Shown piece after piece: positions 8,758 to 17,440 of a stretch of DNA of 64,000 bases (within the stretch, counting starts at the first letter, position 1; the number at the start of each line of letters is the position of its first letter). The stretch covers positions 62,001-126,000 of the forward strand of contig NZ_SIZW01000037.1 in NCBI RefSeq assembly GCF_009866805.1. The letters are read 5' to 3'. The notes below the pieces were generated by a model. It did not search any database. It saw only the letters and a list, made by a program, of their open reading frames with translations, and had not been told where the DNA came from. This DNA comes from Schauerella aestuarii (lineage in GTDB: Bacteria > Pseudomonadota > Gammaproteobacteria > Burkholderiales > Burkholderiaceae_B). Both the position numbers and the translations under genes were made by a program.

Positions 8758-10206
8758 CTACATCGGCAACGACGCCGGCAGAACAGGCGCGCGTTGCGCC
8801 CACGGTGCGGCCTGTTCCAGTTGCGCCGAGAGCGCGAGGATCTGATCTTCGCGGCCGAAGTGACCGATCAATTGCGTCGCCACGGGAATGCCCTCGGCGG
8901 TCCAATGCAGCGGAAGGCTGGCTGCTGGCTGCCCCGAACCGTTGATCACCGCCAGGAACGTGGCGTAGCGTGCGACCTTGAACCGGAAGTCCCAGAACTT
9001 GCCTTGCAGTGCCAACTCGCCTTTGCGGGCGGGCAGCGTAGTGAGTGTGGGCGTCAGGATCAAGTCGACGCCAACCATCGCCTGTTCGATTGCACGACCG
9101 GTTGCGTGAAACCGATTGATCGCCTCCACGTACTGCCCAGCCCCCAAGGTTTTTCCCACCTCATAGCCATCGCGGATGACTTCTTCCAGATCGTCTTCGC
9201 GCCAGGCGCGGCCCAACGCCTTGGCGCGAGCGTCAACCGATAGCACGATGTTCGTGGCCAGGACCGTGCCGTGAGCGCGCACGTACGCGTCGTAGTCGAT
9301 CTCGGCCAAGGCGATGTCGATCACCTCGTGACCCAGATCGCGGCAGAGTTGCGCGGTATTTTCCAGCGCCTCCAGGCATTCCGGCACGATGCCGATGCCG
9401 TTCCAGCCGGCCCGCCAGATCCCGATCTTCAAGGGTTTCGTAAAACCCACCTTGATCGCATCGAGGTAAGACCCGTTCTTGGGCGGAGCCGCGTACGGCG
9501 CGCCCGCCTCGTACCCGCTGATCGCGTCCATTGCGGCCGCTGTGTCACGCACCGTCATGCTCAATACACCGTCCGACGCCATCCCTCCCCAGCCTTCACC
9601 GCGTGCCGGCCCGATAGGGACGCGGCCACGCGAGGGCTTCAAACCGTAAACGCCGCAGCATGCTGCAGGAATGCGGATCGATCCGCCGCCATCGCTGCCG
9701 TGCGCGATGGGCACGATGCGCGCGGCCACGGCGGCGGCTGCCCCGCCGCTGGATCCGCCCACCGACAGCGACGCATGCCGTGGATTAAGGGTAGGACCCT
9801 GATTGTTCAACGCCTCCGTGGAAGGTCCCATGCACAACTCCGACACCGTCGTTCGCGCAAACGAAATCAAGCCGGCCGCATCGAATCGATCAACGACAGT
9901 GCCGTTGTAGCCGGCGCTGATATCGGTGAACAACTTCGACCCAAAACTCGACGGAAACCGCTTTGACGCCATCGACGAATCTTTCAGCAGGAATGGGATG
10001 CCGCGGAACACGCCAGTGGGTTGCCACGCGCTGGCCAGTGCCTGCGATTCCTCATAGCGCTCGTAGCGCAGGGCATTCAACGCCGGCCCCCATACCTTGG
10101 CCTGCGCGATCGCGCAGGACATGAGTTCGGCCGACGTCGTTTGCTTGTTATCCAGCATGGCAGCCATCGCCAGGCCATCAAGTGCGGTGTAGTCGTCGCG
10201 TTGCAT
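8758..10206 (-). CDS. amidase (amidase-signature family)
   Basis: A 482-residue amidase-signature hydrolase. The Ser-cisSer-Lys triad is visible: lysine in FLLKDSS (K75), the cis-serine in GGSSGG (about 152) and the nucleophile in [10 protein letters not shown] (S176). No export signal is seen. The family hydrolyses C-N bonds of small amides, peptides or ureido compounds. It is the first gene of the nine-gene minus-strand run feeding the ABC importer, so it probably acts on the imported compound or a derivative. A perfect 7+7 inverted repeat lies 27 bases upstream of the ATG. Confidence 0.93.
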   Translation of the reverse strand: MQRDDYTALDGLAMAAMLDNKQTTSAELMSCAIAQAKVWGPALNALRYERYEESQALASAWQPTGVFRGIPFLLKDSSMASKRFPSSFGSKLFTDISAGYNGTVVDRFDAAGLISFARTTVSELCMGPSTEALNNQGPTLNPRHASLSVGGSSGGAAAAVAARIVPIAHGSDGGGSIRIPAACCGVYGLKPSRGRVPIGPARGEGWGGMASDGVLSMTVRDTAAAMDAISGYEAGAPYAAPPKNGSYLDAIKVGFTKPLKIGIWRAGWNGIGIVPECLEALENTAQLCRDLGHEVIDIALAEIDYDAYVRAHGTVLATNIVLSVDARAKALGRAWREDDLEEVIRDGYEVGKTLGAGQYVEAINRFHATGRAIEQAMVGVDLILTPTLTTLPARKGELALQGKFWDFRFKVARYATFLAVINGSGQPAASLPLHWTAEGIPVATQLIGHFGREDQILALSAQLEQAAPWAQRAPVLPASLPM

Positions 10207-10232
10207 CTGAAGCGTGATTCCTCATCAGTTAA

Positions 10233-10249
10233 GTATTGCTCTGCAATAC
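10233..10249. promoter_or_regulatory. candidate operator upstream of the amidase operon
   Basis: The sequence GTATTGC-TCT-GCAATAC is a perfect 7+7 base inverted repeat, 27 bases before the amidase start codon. A second, weaker repeat (ATATCT-CATAA-AGATAT) follows at about 10254-10270. Position and symmetry fit a dimeric repressor site controlling the amidase/ABC operon. The cognate regulator is unknown; the IclR fragment at the window start is one candidate. Confidence 0.55.
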
Positions 10250-10361
10250 CTGGATATCTCATAAAGATATTCTGCGCTTTGGGGGTGCATGACGCAATCG
10301 AATCACTGTTGGGAATTTCCCTAATGCAGGACTACGCTGGATCGAATTGTTGGAGCTCGAA

Positions 10362-10790
10362 ATGTCCGATCCCTACCGCCTTGAACGCTTCGTGCAGGCA
10401 CAAGCCGCCGTGTACGCCGACGTGGTGGCCGAGCTCACGGCCGGCCGCAAACGCACCCATTGGATGTGGTTCATCTTTCCGCAAATCGCGGGGCTGGGTC
10501 GCAGCGCCACGGCGCAGCATTTCGCGATCTCGTCGCTGGCTGAGGCGCGCGCCTATGCCGCGCATCCCGTGCTGGGACCGCGGCTGATGCAGTGCGCCGC
10601 GCTGGCGCTGGATGCGAAGGTGCGCGATGCGCATACCTTGTTCGGCTCACCCGACGATCTGAAATTTCATTCATCGATGACGCTGTTCGCGTTGGCCGAT
10701 CCGGCTGCTGCGGTCTATGACGCGTGCCTTGCGCGCTACTTCAATGGCAAGGCCGATACGCGTTCGGTGGAACTGGCCCGAGAGACGTGA
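10362..10790 (+). CDS. DUF1810 family protein
   Basis: A 142-residue cytoplasmic protein of the DUF1810 family, function unknown. The family core is present: DPYRLERFVQAQ at the start, KRTHWMWFIFPQIAGLGRS, and the phrase HFAISSLAEARAYAAHPVLGPRL near the middle. The ATG at 10362 follows TTGGAG; a TTG five codons earlier is less likely. It stands alone on the plus strand between the divergent amidase operon and the convergent MocR regulator gene. Confidence 0.88.
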   Translation: MSDPYRLERFVQAQAAVYADVVAELTAGRKRTHWMWFIFPQIAGLGRSATAQHFAISSLAEARAYAAHPVLGPRLMQCAALALDAKVRDAHTLFGSPDDLKFHSSMTLFALADPAAAVYDACLARYFNGKADTRSVELARET

Positions 10791-10881
10791 GCTGCGCCGT
10801 GCCGACGCCGTTGTCAGCCGCAGCGAATGATGGTCTGGCGCACACAAGGCGTGGCGCACCGCGGCAGTAAGGGCCAAGCGG

Positions 10882-12336
10882 CTACGCAGGCATCGCCTGC
10901 GCCGCAGTCGATTGCGCCGAAGCCTCTGCCATCGCGGCCTGGGCGAGCGCCCCCACGCGGCGCACGGCGCGTTCGATCACCGGCGACGCCGGGGTGGCGT
11001 AATTCAGTCGCATGCAATTGCGGAATTTTCCGGTGGCGGAAAAAATGCTGCCGGCTGCGATCTGAATGCCTTCAGGCATGAGCTGCCGGTTAAGCTTTTG
11101 TACATCGATCGCGGGATCGAGCACCACCCACAACATAAAGCCCCCTTCCGGGCGGCTCATGCGTGTGCCCGCAGGAAACGCATCGGCTACCCAGTCCATC
11201 ATCACATCGCGATTGCGCTGATACTGCGCGCGCATGCGGCGCACGTGCGGGCCGTAATGGCCGCCGGCCACAAAGTCGGCAATCGCCATCTGCGTGCCGG
11301 TCGCCGTCGTACCGGTGCCGATGTATTTGTGATGCAGCACGGTGTCGAGATAACGGCCCGGCGCGATCCAGCCGATGCGCAACCCGGGCGCAAGCGTTTT
11401 CGAAAACGAGCTGCACAGCAGGACGCGGCCGTCGTCGTCGAGCGACTTGATCGTGCACGGTCGCGGATAGTGAAAGGCGAGATCGCCATACACATCGTCT
11501 TCGATGATGGCGATATCGTGTTGCTGGGCCAACGTGAGCAGTTGCCGCTTGTGTGCCTCGGGCATGATGTAGCCCAGGGGATTATTGCAGTTGGGTGTGA
11601 GCTGGATGGCTTTGATCGGCCATTTCTCGAGTGCCAACGCGAGCGCCGGAATGCTGATGCCGGTCAACGGATCGGTCGGGATTTCGAGCGCCTGGATACC
11701 GTGGCCTTTGAGGATCTGGGTCACGCCGTGAAAACTGGGCGAGTCCACGGCCACCACATCGCCCGGCGCACACACGGTGCGAATCGCGATGGCCAACGCT
11801 TCGTGGCATCCGGTGGTGATGATGATGTCGTCCGGCGACAACCGGCAGCCCGAGTCCACCATCAAACGCGCGACTTCCGCGCGCAACGCCGGTACGCCAT
11901 AGATCGAGTCGTAATACATGCCGCGCGAGTCGGTGCGCAGGGCTTGGCGCGCGATCGCTTTGCTCAAGGCACGCAACGTGGGCGAGGTGACGTCGGGCAT
12001 GCCGCGCGCCAGTTGCACCACGCCTTCCTGCGGTGCCGTCTTCACCATCTCCAGCACTTGACCCCACTGCGACACGTCGACCGGCCGCTGCGTGCGACGC
12101 CCCATTTCGGGCAATGCCAGCGCGGGCCGCGCCGCGCGCACGTAGTAACCAGACTTGGCACGTGGCACCGCCAAGCCTTCATCTTCGAGCAGGCGGTAGG
12201 CCTGCTGCACCGTACTCAAGCTCACGCCGTGCTCGGTGCTCAGGATGCGCACCGACGGGAGCCGATCGCCAGGCAGATAAAGCCCGTTGCGAATGCGCTC
12301 GCCGAGCACCGCGGCCAATTCTCCATAACGCGTCAT
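10882..12336 (-). CDS. MocR-type regulator (GntR domain fused to aminotransferase fold)
   Basis: A 484-residue MocR/GntR protein. Residues 1-75 form a winged helix (YGELAAVLGERIRNGLYLPG, then LPSVRILSTEHGVSLSTVQQAY); the rest is a class I/II aminotransferase fold with the PLP lysine in SSFSKTLAPGLRIGW. Such proteins sense PLP or an amino compound and regulate transcription rather than transaminate. The ATG at 12336 is chosen over an upstream frame. It is divergent from a DUF1127 gene, and the space between holds a cluster of repeated half-sites, so it probably controls itself and that gene. Confidence 0.93.
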   Translation of the reverse strand: MTRYGELAAVLGERIRNGLYLPGDRLPSVRILSTEHGVSLSTVQQAYRLLEDEGLAVPRAKSGYYVRAARPALALPEMGRRTQRPVDVSQWGQVLEMVKTAPQEGVVQLARGMPDVTSPTLRALSKAIARQALRTDSRGMYYDSIYGVPALRAEVARLMVDSGCRLSPDDIIITTGCHEALAIAIRTVCAPGDVVAVDSPSFHGVTQILKGHGIQALEIPTDPLTGISIPALALALEKWPIKAIQLTPNCNNPLGYIMPEAHKRQLLTLAQQHDIAIIEDDVYGDLAFHYPRPCTIKSLDDDGRVLLCSSFSKTLAPGLRIGWIAPGRYLDTVLHHKYIGTGTTATGTQMAIADFVAGGHYGPHVRRMRAQYQRNRDVMMDWVADAFPAGTRMSRPEGGFMLWVVLDPAIDVQKLNRQLMPEGIQIAAGSIFSATGKFRNCMRLNYATPASPVIERAVRRVGALAQAAMAEASAQSTAAQAMPA

Positions 12337-12361
12337 GACAGATCCCACCCAAACGGCACAC

Positions 12362-12451
12362 AAACCATACAGATTGACGGAAAACAGACCATTCAGCGCG
12401 GCTTTCGCTATTCTGTATGGTTTTAATATCCGGTTTTTGAATCTGTACGAT
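12362..12451. promoter_or_regulatory. clustered MocR operator between the regulator and DUF1127 genes
   Basis: AAACCATACAGA (12362-12373) and its exact reverse complement TCTGTATGGTTT (12412-12423) form 12-base arms. A near copy of the left arm, GACCATTCAG (12387-12396), lies between them, and a near copy of the right arm, TCTGTACGAT, follows at about 12442. Four half-sites on both strands in the 160-base divergent space fit the multi-site binding known for MocR proteins. Confidence 0.65.
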
Positions 12452-12496
12452 ATTCCGGTGCAGGCGCACCATGCAAGCTCTTATTGGAGAGTTGAC

Positions 12497-12733
12497 ATGA
12501 ACACCTGGCTTGGAAGTGTGCGCATCCGTTTGCAATTGGCGCGCACGCGCGCGCAATTGCTGAATCTGACCGAAGCGCAATTGCGCGACGTCGGCCTCAC
12601 GCGCGAGCAGGCTTGGCGAGAAGCAAGCACGCCGCCGTGGCGCGGTGTGCCCGGCCGCGCGAACGTGCCCCGGCAGAATGCAAAAGCTGCCCACCAAGCC
12701 GTGAATGCCGGCCACGCCATCGACGCGGCGTGA
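12497..12733 (+). CDS. DUF1127 domain small protein
   Basis: A 78-residue basic protein. Its centre, LARTRAQLLNLTEAQLRDVGL followed by TREQA, is the DUF1127 motif (a leucine-rich helix ending in D-[IV]-G-L-[ST]-R). In some alphaproteobacteria short DUF1127 proteins bind RNA and affect phosphate and C1 metabolism; here the function is unknown. The ATG at 12497 follows GGAGA at good spacing. The gene is divergent from the MocR regulator across the shared operator region and convergent with the Bug receptor gene only nine bases away. Confidence 0.85.
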   Translation: MNTWLGSVRIRLQLARTRAQLLNLTEAQLRDVGLTREQAWREASTPPWRGVPGRANVPRQNAKAAHQAVNAGHAIDAA

Positions 12734-12742
12734 AGCGCCGCG

Positions 12743-13729
12743 TTACTGCAGCACGATGTTGGCGTTTTTCACCAGGCTTTCGACGACCGGCTGTTCGTTC
12801 TTGATCTGCGTGCGCAGTTCGTCAGCCGTGCCGCTACGCGGGGCGATGCCCATATCGAGCAAGCGCTTCTTGACCGTTTCGTCCTGCAGCGCGGTCGTGA
12901 GCGCAGCACTCAACTTTTGCGTCACGTCGGGCGGGGTGCCTTTGGGTGCCACGAAGCTGAACCACGCGGTCATGTCGAACTTGGGATAGCCCTGCTCGGC
13001 AAGCGTCGGAATCTGCGCTTCGCTTTCGAGGCGCTGCGGGCTGGTGATGGCAAACACATTGACCTTGCCGGCGTCGGCCTGCGGCATGCCGGTGGCGACC
13101 ATGTCGAAGAACAGATCGACGTCGCCGCCGATGAGGGCCGGCAAGGCTTGGGTTGCACCCTTGTACGGCACGTGCAGCAGATCGATCCCCGCTTGCGACT
13201 TGAACAACTCACCCGCAAGATGCGATGACGTGCCCGGGCCGAACGTGGCGAACGTCAATTTGCCAGGATTCTTCTTGGCGAAATCGACCACATCCTTGGT
13301 GCTTTTGAACGGCTGCTTCGGGCTCGCCAGCAAGACGAGCGGACCGATTCCCACCATGCCAATGGGTTCGAAGCCATCCGGGTCGTACGGCAATTCCTCG
13401 TACAGGAAGCGGTTTGTGACCAGCGTGGAGTTGGTGGCCATCAGGATGGTGTAGCCATCGGGCTGCTCTTTGGCGACGTAAGCGGCGCCGATGGACGTGC
13501 CCGCACCCGCCTTGTTCTCGACGATCATGGGCGTCGCCAACGTTTTGGCCATTTGCTCGGCCAGGATCCGCGTGAGCGCATCGGTGGCGCCCCCTGCCGG
13601 AAACGGCGAGACCACTTTGATCGGACGGCTCGGGAAGGTTTGCGCCTGGGCGGCACCGATCAACGAGGCGCCCAATAGTGATGCACCCACCAAGGCCGCG
13701 GCGATACGGCGATAAGAACTGCGAAACAT
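12743..13729 (-). CDS. Bug family tripartite tricarboxylate-type receptor (periplasmic)
   Basis: A 328-residue Bug (TctC) extracytoplasmic receptor. The signal peptide ends around AQAQ (residues 27-30), followed by the family opening FPSRPIKVVSPFPAGGATDA and later YTILMATNSTLVTNRFLY and LHVPYKGATQALPALIGGDV. These proteins bind carboxylates in the periplasm; most in Alcaligenaceae are orphans without a nearby TctAB membrane pair, as here. It is divergent from an IclR regulator with a 103-base shared promoter region containing inverted repeats. Confidence 0.95.
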   Translation of the reverse strand: MFRSSYRRIAAALVGASLLGASLIGAAQAQTFPSRPIKVVSPFPAGGATDALTRILAEQMAKTLATPMIVENKAGAGTSIGAAYVAKEQPDGYTILMATNSTLVTNRFLYEELPYDPDGFEPIGMVGIGPLVLLASPKQPFKSTKDVVDFAKKNPGKLTFATFGPGTSSHLAGELFKSQAGIDLLHVPYKGATQALPALIGGDVDLFFDMVATGMPQADAGKVNVFAITSPQRLESEAQIPTLAEQGYPKFDMTAWFSFVAPKGTPPDVTQKLSAALTTALQDETVKKRLLDMGIAPRSGTADELRTQIKNEQPVVESLVKNANIVLQ

Positions 13730-13768
13730 GACTTCCCCTTGTTAGCTTGAGCGGTGTAACCTTGCGGT

Positions 13769-13808
13769 TAATTCCGCTGTACGAAATTTTGTCTTGTGCA
13801 GCAAAATT
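13769..13808. promoter_or_regulatory. candidate IclR operator in the Bug/IclR divergent promoter
   Basis: AATTTTG (13785-13791) and CAAAATT (13802-13808) form a perfect 7+7 repeat with a 10-base spacer. Overlapping it, AATTCCG-CTGTA-CGAAATT is a second repeat with one mismatch. Both lie between the two start codons, the place where IclR proteins usually bind to control themselves and the divergent target. Confidence 0.5.
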
Positions 13809-13832
13809 AACTATAGGAAGGCGTGCGTCAAA

Positions 13833-14639
13833 ATGCAACCTTTTTCGGACGACGTACCGGCACGTCCCATCGCTCGCCGTAAACGCGGTGCATCCCCCGC
13901 CGACCCCATGCGATCGTCGGATTTCATCACGGCGCTCGCCCGTGGGCTGGACGTACTGCGTTGCTTTAAACCCGGCGTAAGTGCACTGGGCAACCTTGAA
14001 CTGGCCGCCCTTACCGGCTTGCCCAAACCCACGATCAGCCGCATCACGTTCACGCTCAAGTCACTGGGCTATCTACGCTATGACGGCGATACGGGCCGGT
14101 ACTCGCCGGGCTACGGCGTATTGGCGCTGGGGTTTGGCGCGCTGGCCGGGTTGGACATTCGGCATGTGGCGCGGCCCGCGATGGAACAACTGGCTGCGGC
14201 ATGCGGTGGCGCGGTCGCATTGGGCGTGTTCGATCGCGATGCAATGACTTATCTCGAAGCCGTGCACGGGTCGCCGCAACTTTATCTGCGCCTGCCGGTG
14301 GGTTATCGCGTGGATATGCGCAGTGCCATGGGCCGCGCCCACCTCGCGCAGCTTGCGCCGGCCGACCGTCACGCGCTGTTGGCGCAACTGGGCGCCGATG
14401 CGCCCACCCCCAACGTCGTCGACAGCGCCTGCCGCGACCTGGCACTCACCGGCTGCTGCTTTGCCATCGGCGAATGGCAGTCGGACATCAATGCGGTGGC
14501 CACTCCCTTTGCCTCGCCCACCGGCGAGGAGCGCTTCGTCATCAGTTGCGGCGGCCCCGCGGCACTGCTCCCTGAGGCCTTGCTGCGCGAGCGCATCGCA
14601 CCCGCATTGCGCGCGGCGGTGGCGCAATTCGCCGCCTGA
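13833..14639 (+). CDS. IclR family transcriptional regulator
   Basis: A 268-residue IclR regulator. The N-terminal winged helix includes SALARGLDVLRCFKPG-like sequence (ALARGLDVLRCF), LGNLELAALTGLPKPTISRI and the wing LKSLGYLRYDGDTGRYSPG; the C-terminal effector domain contains GMAMGRAHLA-like RSAMGRAHLAQL and VATPFASPTGEERFVISCGG. The ATG at 13833 follows GGAAGG; an upstream TTG is possible. It is divergent from the Bug receptor gene and so probably regulates it, and is convergent with the ThDP enzyme gene across a strong hairpin. Confidence 0.93.
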   Translation: MQPFSDDVPARPIARRKRGASPADPMRSSDFITALARGLDVLRCFKPGVSALGNLELAALTGLPKPTISRITFTLKSLGYLRYDGDTGRYSPGYGVLALGFGALAGLDIRHVARPAMEQLAAACGGAVALGVFDRDAMTYLEAVHGSPQLYLRLPVGYRVDMRSAMGRAHLAQLAPADRHALLAQLGADAPTPNVVDSACRDLALTGCCFAIGEWQSDINAVATPFASPTGEERFVISCGGPAALLPEALLRERIAPALRAAVAQFAA

Positions 14640-14696
14640 ACGTAAGCGGCGCTTGACCGTGCCCGCCACTTGAGCGCAGACGGCAATCAAATGCAA

Positions 14697-14730
14697 ATGA
14701 CGGTCGACGCAGCAACGCGTCGACCGTCAT
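14697..14730. terminator. bidirectional hairpin between IclR and ThDP enzyme genes
   Basis: A 14-base perfect stem, ATGACGGTCGACGC paired with GCGTCGACCGTCAT, around a 6-base loop, placed between two convergent genes. No long T-run follows on either strand, so termination efficiency is uncertain. Confidence 0.7.
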
Positions 14731-14746
14731 CTCGTTCGACTGGCGC

Positions 14747-16306
14747 TTAAATCAGCGCTTCGATCACGAACGGGCCCTTGTGATTGAGCCCGGCTTCGAA
14801 GGCCCGGATGAAGTCACCCGTCGAATCGACGCTCACCGCCTCTACGCCCATGCCTTTCGACAACGCCACCCAATCCAGCGGCGGCGCGTTCAGATCCAGC
14901 ATGCGGCGCGCGTTGTGGCCAGGTTCGGTCACGCCCACTTTGATCATTTCACCGTGCAAAGTGGCGTAGGTGCGATTGGCGAGGATCACCGTCAGGCAGT
15001 TCAGGCCTTCGCGCGCCTGCGTCCACAGCGCCTGCAGCGTATACATGCCGCTGCCGTCTGCTTGCAGGGTGACGACCTTGCGATCCGGGCAGGCGACGGC
15101 CGCGCCGGTGGAGAGCGGCAAGCCGATACCGATGGCGCCGCCCGTGAGTTGCAGCCAATCGTGCGGAGCCGACGCTTCGGCCAGCTGGGCAAACTCGCGG
15201 CCTTGGGTGATCGATTCGTCGCAGACGATGGCGTTCTCGGGCAACAAGCGCGCCACGATGCGATTGATGGCGGGCCCGTCCAGCTTGCCATCGGCGGGCA
15301 GCGGCGGCAGTTCGGCCACACTCTGCAGCCGGGGTGCCGTGGCGGCAATACCCAATTCATCGGCCAACCACGACAGCGCCTGCACCAGATCCTGATCGGG
15401 CGTGGCCAAGGTCACGACCTCGCCCGTCTCCGGCATGATGCGGCTGGGCTTGCCGGGATAGGCGAAAAAAGCCACAGGATCAGCCGCGCCCACCAGCACC
15501 AGATGACGCACCTCCGAGAGCATTTTCAGCGCCAGGTCGATGGGGTAAGGCAGCCGGCCCACGGGGGTACGTGCGCCCCCACGCGACACCCGCTTGTTCG
15601 ACGTCTCGCTGATCAACCGGACGCCGGTCGCCTGGGCGATGCGTCCGGCGATTTCCAACGCGTCTTCGCGCAACGCCGCGCCTCCCAGCATCAGCGTGGT
15701 CGATTCGCCCGAGCGAATCGCCGCGGCAGCAGCCCGCACGCAGTCGGGGGTCGTCTTGGGCGCGTCGGGCACTTGGGCCATCACGGGCGCGGCCTGCGCC
15801 GCCGACAATTCCGTCCAGGCCGTATCGGCCGGCAGGATCAGCGTGGCGATATTGCCTGGCGCCCGGCGGGCGGTGGCAATCGCGTCAGCCGCGTCCCGGC
15901 CGATCGCGGTGGCATGTTCGCTGCGCTTGACCCAGTGCGACATCGGCCGGGCCACGCCCTCGATGTCGCTGGTGAGCGGCGCATCGAAGCCCACGTGATA
16001 GGTTGCGTGATCGCCCACGATATTGACCACCGGGGTACGCGCCCGTTTGGCATTGTGCAGATTGGCCAGACCGTTGCCCAACCCGGGCCCCAGATGCAGC
16101 AGCGTGGCCGCAGGCCGATCGGCCATGCGCGCATAGCCATCGGCGGCGCCCGTCACCACGCCTTCGAACAGCCCCAGCACGCAACGCAGTCGCGGCTTGC
16201 GATCCAACGCGGCCACAAAGTGCATTTCGGAGGTGCCGGGGTTGGCAAAACACACATCGACGTCATTGGCGAGCAAGGTGTCGCATAGGCTGTCAGCGCC
16301 GTTCAT
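14747..16306 (-). CDS. thiamine diphosphate-dependent enzyme, acetolactate synthase-like
   Basis: A ThDP enzyme of about 519 residues with the three usual domains. The N-terminal pyrimidine domain has NPGTSEMHF and the catalytic glutamate in LFEGVVTGAADGYARM; the central domain follows; the C-terminal domain carries the cofactor motif ADGSGMYTLQALW ending in LANRTY. The first residue of the usual GDG is alanine here, as in a subset of acetolactate-synthase-like proteins. No regulatory subunit is adjacent, so true valine synthesis is unlikely; a decarboxylase or carboligase on another 2-oxoacid is more plausible. MNGADSL at 16306 is taken as the start; the ATG three codons earlier (16315) is equally possible. 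Confidence 0.85.
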   Translation of the reverse strand: MNGADSLCDTLLANDVDVCFANPGTSEMHFVAALDRKPRLRCVLGLFEGVVTGAADGYARMADRPAATLLHLGPGLGNGLANLHNAKRARTPVVNIVGDHATYHVGFDAPLTSDIEGVARPMSHWVKRSEHATAIGRDAADAIATARRAPGNIATLILPADTAWTELSAAQAAPVMAQVPDAPKTTPDCVRAAAAAIRSGESTTLMLGGAALREDALEIAGRIAQATGVRLISETSNKRVSRGGARTPVGRLPYPIDLALKMLSEVRHLVLVGAADPVAFFAYPGKPSRIMPETGEVVTLATPDQDLVQALSWLADELGIAATAPRLQSVAELPPLPADGKLDGPAINRIVARLLPENAIVCDESITQGREFAQLAEASAPHDWLQLTGGAIGIGLPLSTGAAVACPDRKVVTLQADGSGMYTLQALWTQAREGLNCLTVILANRTYATLHGEMIKVGVTEPGHNARRMLDLNAPPLDWVALSKGMGVEAVSVDSTGDFIRAFEAGLNHKGPFVIEALI

Positions 16307-16463
16307 GATCCGCATTCTCGTAAGTGGAAGACCGCAGCACTGTAGCGCACTCTTTCACATGACTGACAACTCACCGGCCTACAACCGGACCGGTCGCACC
16401 CACTACAATGCTCGGCGCGCTGCCCCCGAGCAGGGCGCAGCAATCCTTCCCTGTTGTTGTCCG

Positions 16464-17348
16464 ATGACCTCCGCTTCCCCCGCTTCTTCCGCCCCCACTG
16501 CCAAACCGTTGTGGTTGCCCATCCTTGCGCTGATCGGTTCGATGGCGTCGCTGTGCATTGGCACCTCGTTCGGCAAAACCTTGTTTCCTGCCGTCGGCGC
16601 ACAAGGGACGACGGCCTATCGCATTACCGTCGCCGCCCTGATTCTGCTCGTGATCTGGCGGCCCTGGCGGATGCCGCTTTCGCGCGCCGATGCCGGCCGC
16701 GTCGTGCTGTACGGCATCACGTTGGCCTGCCTCAACCTGCTGTTTTATATGTCGTTGCGCACGTTGCCGCTCGGCATCGCGATCGCGCTCGAATTCACCG
16801 GGCCCCTCACGCTGGCGCTGCTGGCCTCGCGCCGTGCACTCGATTTCGTCTGGATCGCGCTGGCGTTGGGCGGCCTGCTGCTCCTCATCCCCTCCGGGCA
16901 GAGCATGGACACGCTCGACCCCACCGGCGTGGCCTATGCCTTGGGCGCCGGCGTCTGCTGGGCGTTCTACATCATCTTCGGCAAGCGGGCGGGGCACATG
17001 CACGGCGGCCAGGCCACTTCGCTGGGGTTGACCGTGGCGGCATTGGTGGCGCTGCCGTTCGGGGTGGCCGAGGCGGGCAGCGCCTTGCTGACACCGGCAT
17101 TGATCGTGAGCGGCATCGCCGTGGGCGTGTTGTCGAGCGCCATCCCGTACTCGCTGGAGATGGTGGCGCTGCGGCACTTGCCGCGCAAGACGTTCGGGGT
17201 ATTGCTGAGCCTGGAGCCGGCCATGGGCGCGCTGGCCGGTCTGGTGGTCTTGCACGAGCAGCTCAGTGCCACACAATGGGGCGCGATCGGCTGCATCGTT
17301 GCCGCCTCTGCCGGTTGCGCCGCCACCGCGCGGCGCAACGTGCCGTAG
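16464..17348 (+). CDS. EamA/DMT family exporter (RhtA-like)
   Basis: A 294-residue inner-membrane protein with ten predicted helices in two EamA repeats. The sequence GTSFGKTLFPAVGAQGTTAYR, PLGIAIALEFTGPLTLAL and LRHLPRKTFGVLLSLEPAMGALAG resembles RhtA, a threonine/homoserine exporter. The ATG at 16464 starts the conserved part; the frame upstream is an antisense shadow of the ThDP gene. The gene is divergent from the ThDP enzyme gene. Substrate assignment to amino acids is by resemblance only. Confidence 0.87.
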   Translation: MTSASPASSAPTAKPLWLPILALIGSMASLCIGTSFGKTLFPAVGAQGTTAYRITVAALILLVIWRPWRMPLSRADAGRVVLYGITLACLNLLFYMSLRTLPLGIAIALEFTGPLTLALLASRRALDFVWIALALGGLLLLIPSGQSMDTLDPTGVAYALGAGVCWAFYIIFGKRAGHMHGGQATSLGLTVAALVALPFGVAEAGSALLTPALIVSGIAVGVLSSAIPYSLEMVALRHLPRKTFGVLLSLEPAMGALAGLVVLHEQLSATQWGAIGCIVAASAGCAATARRNVP

Positions 17349-17440
17349 CGCGCCGCAGCGCGCGCCCGGCGGCGCGCCTTCAGGCGTGAAACTTGCTATT
17401 TGCGAGACGTTATAAATGCATTGTTTTCCGCCGGTTTCCC

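Noticed and set aside
14780-16288. Long plus-strand open frame of about 500 codons opposite the ThDP enzyme gene
   Set aside because: Its translation is rich in Arg/His/Gln with no family motif; it is the GC-driven shadow of a real gene. The same applies to long antisense frames at 10912-12426, 27308-28840, 35069-36418 and 58169-59908.
14747-16306. Biosynthetic acetolactate synthase (ilvB)
   Set aside because: It is shorter than usual, lacks a neighbouring small subunit and has ADG in the cofactor motif, so the specific name is not supported.
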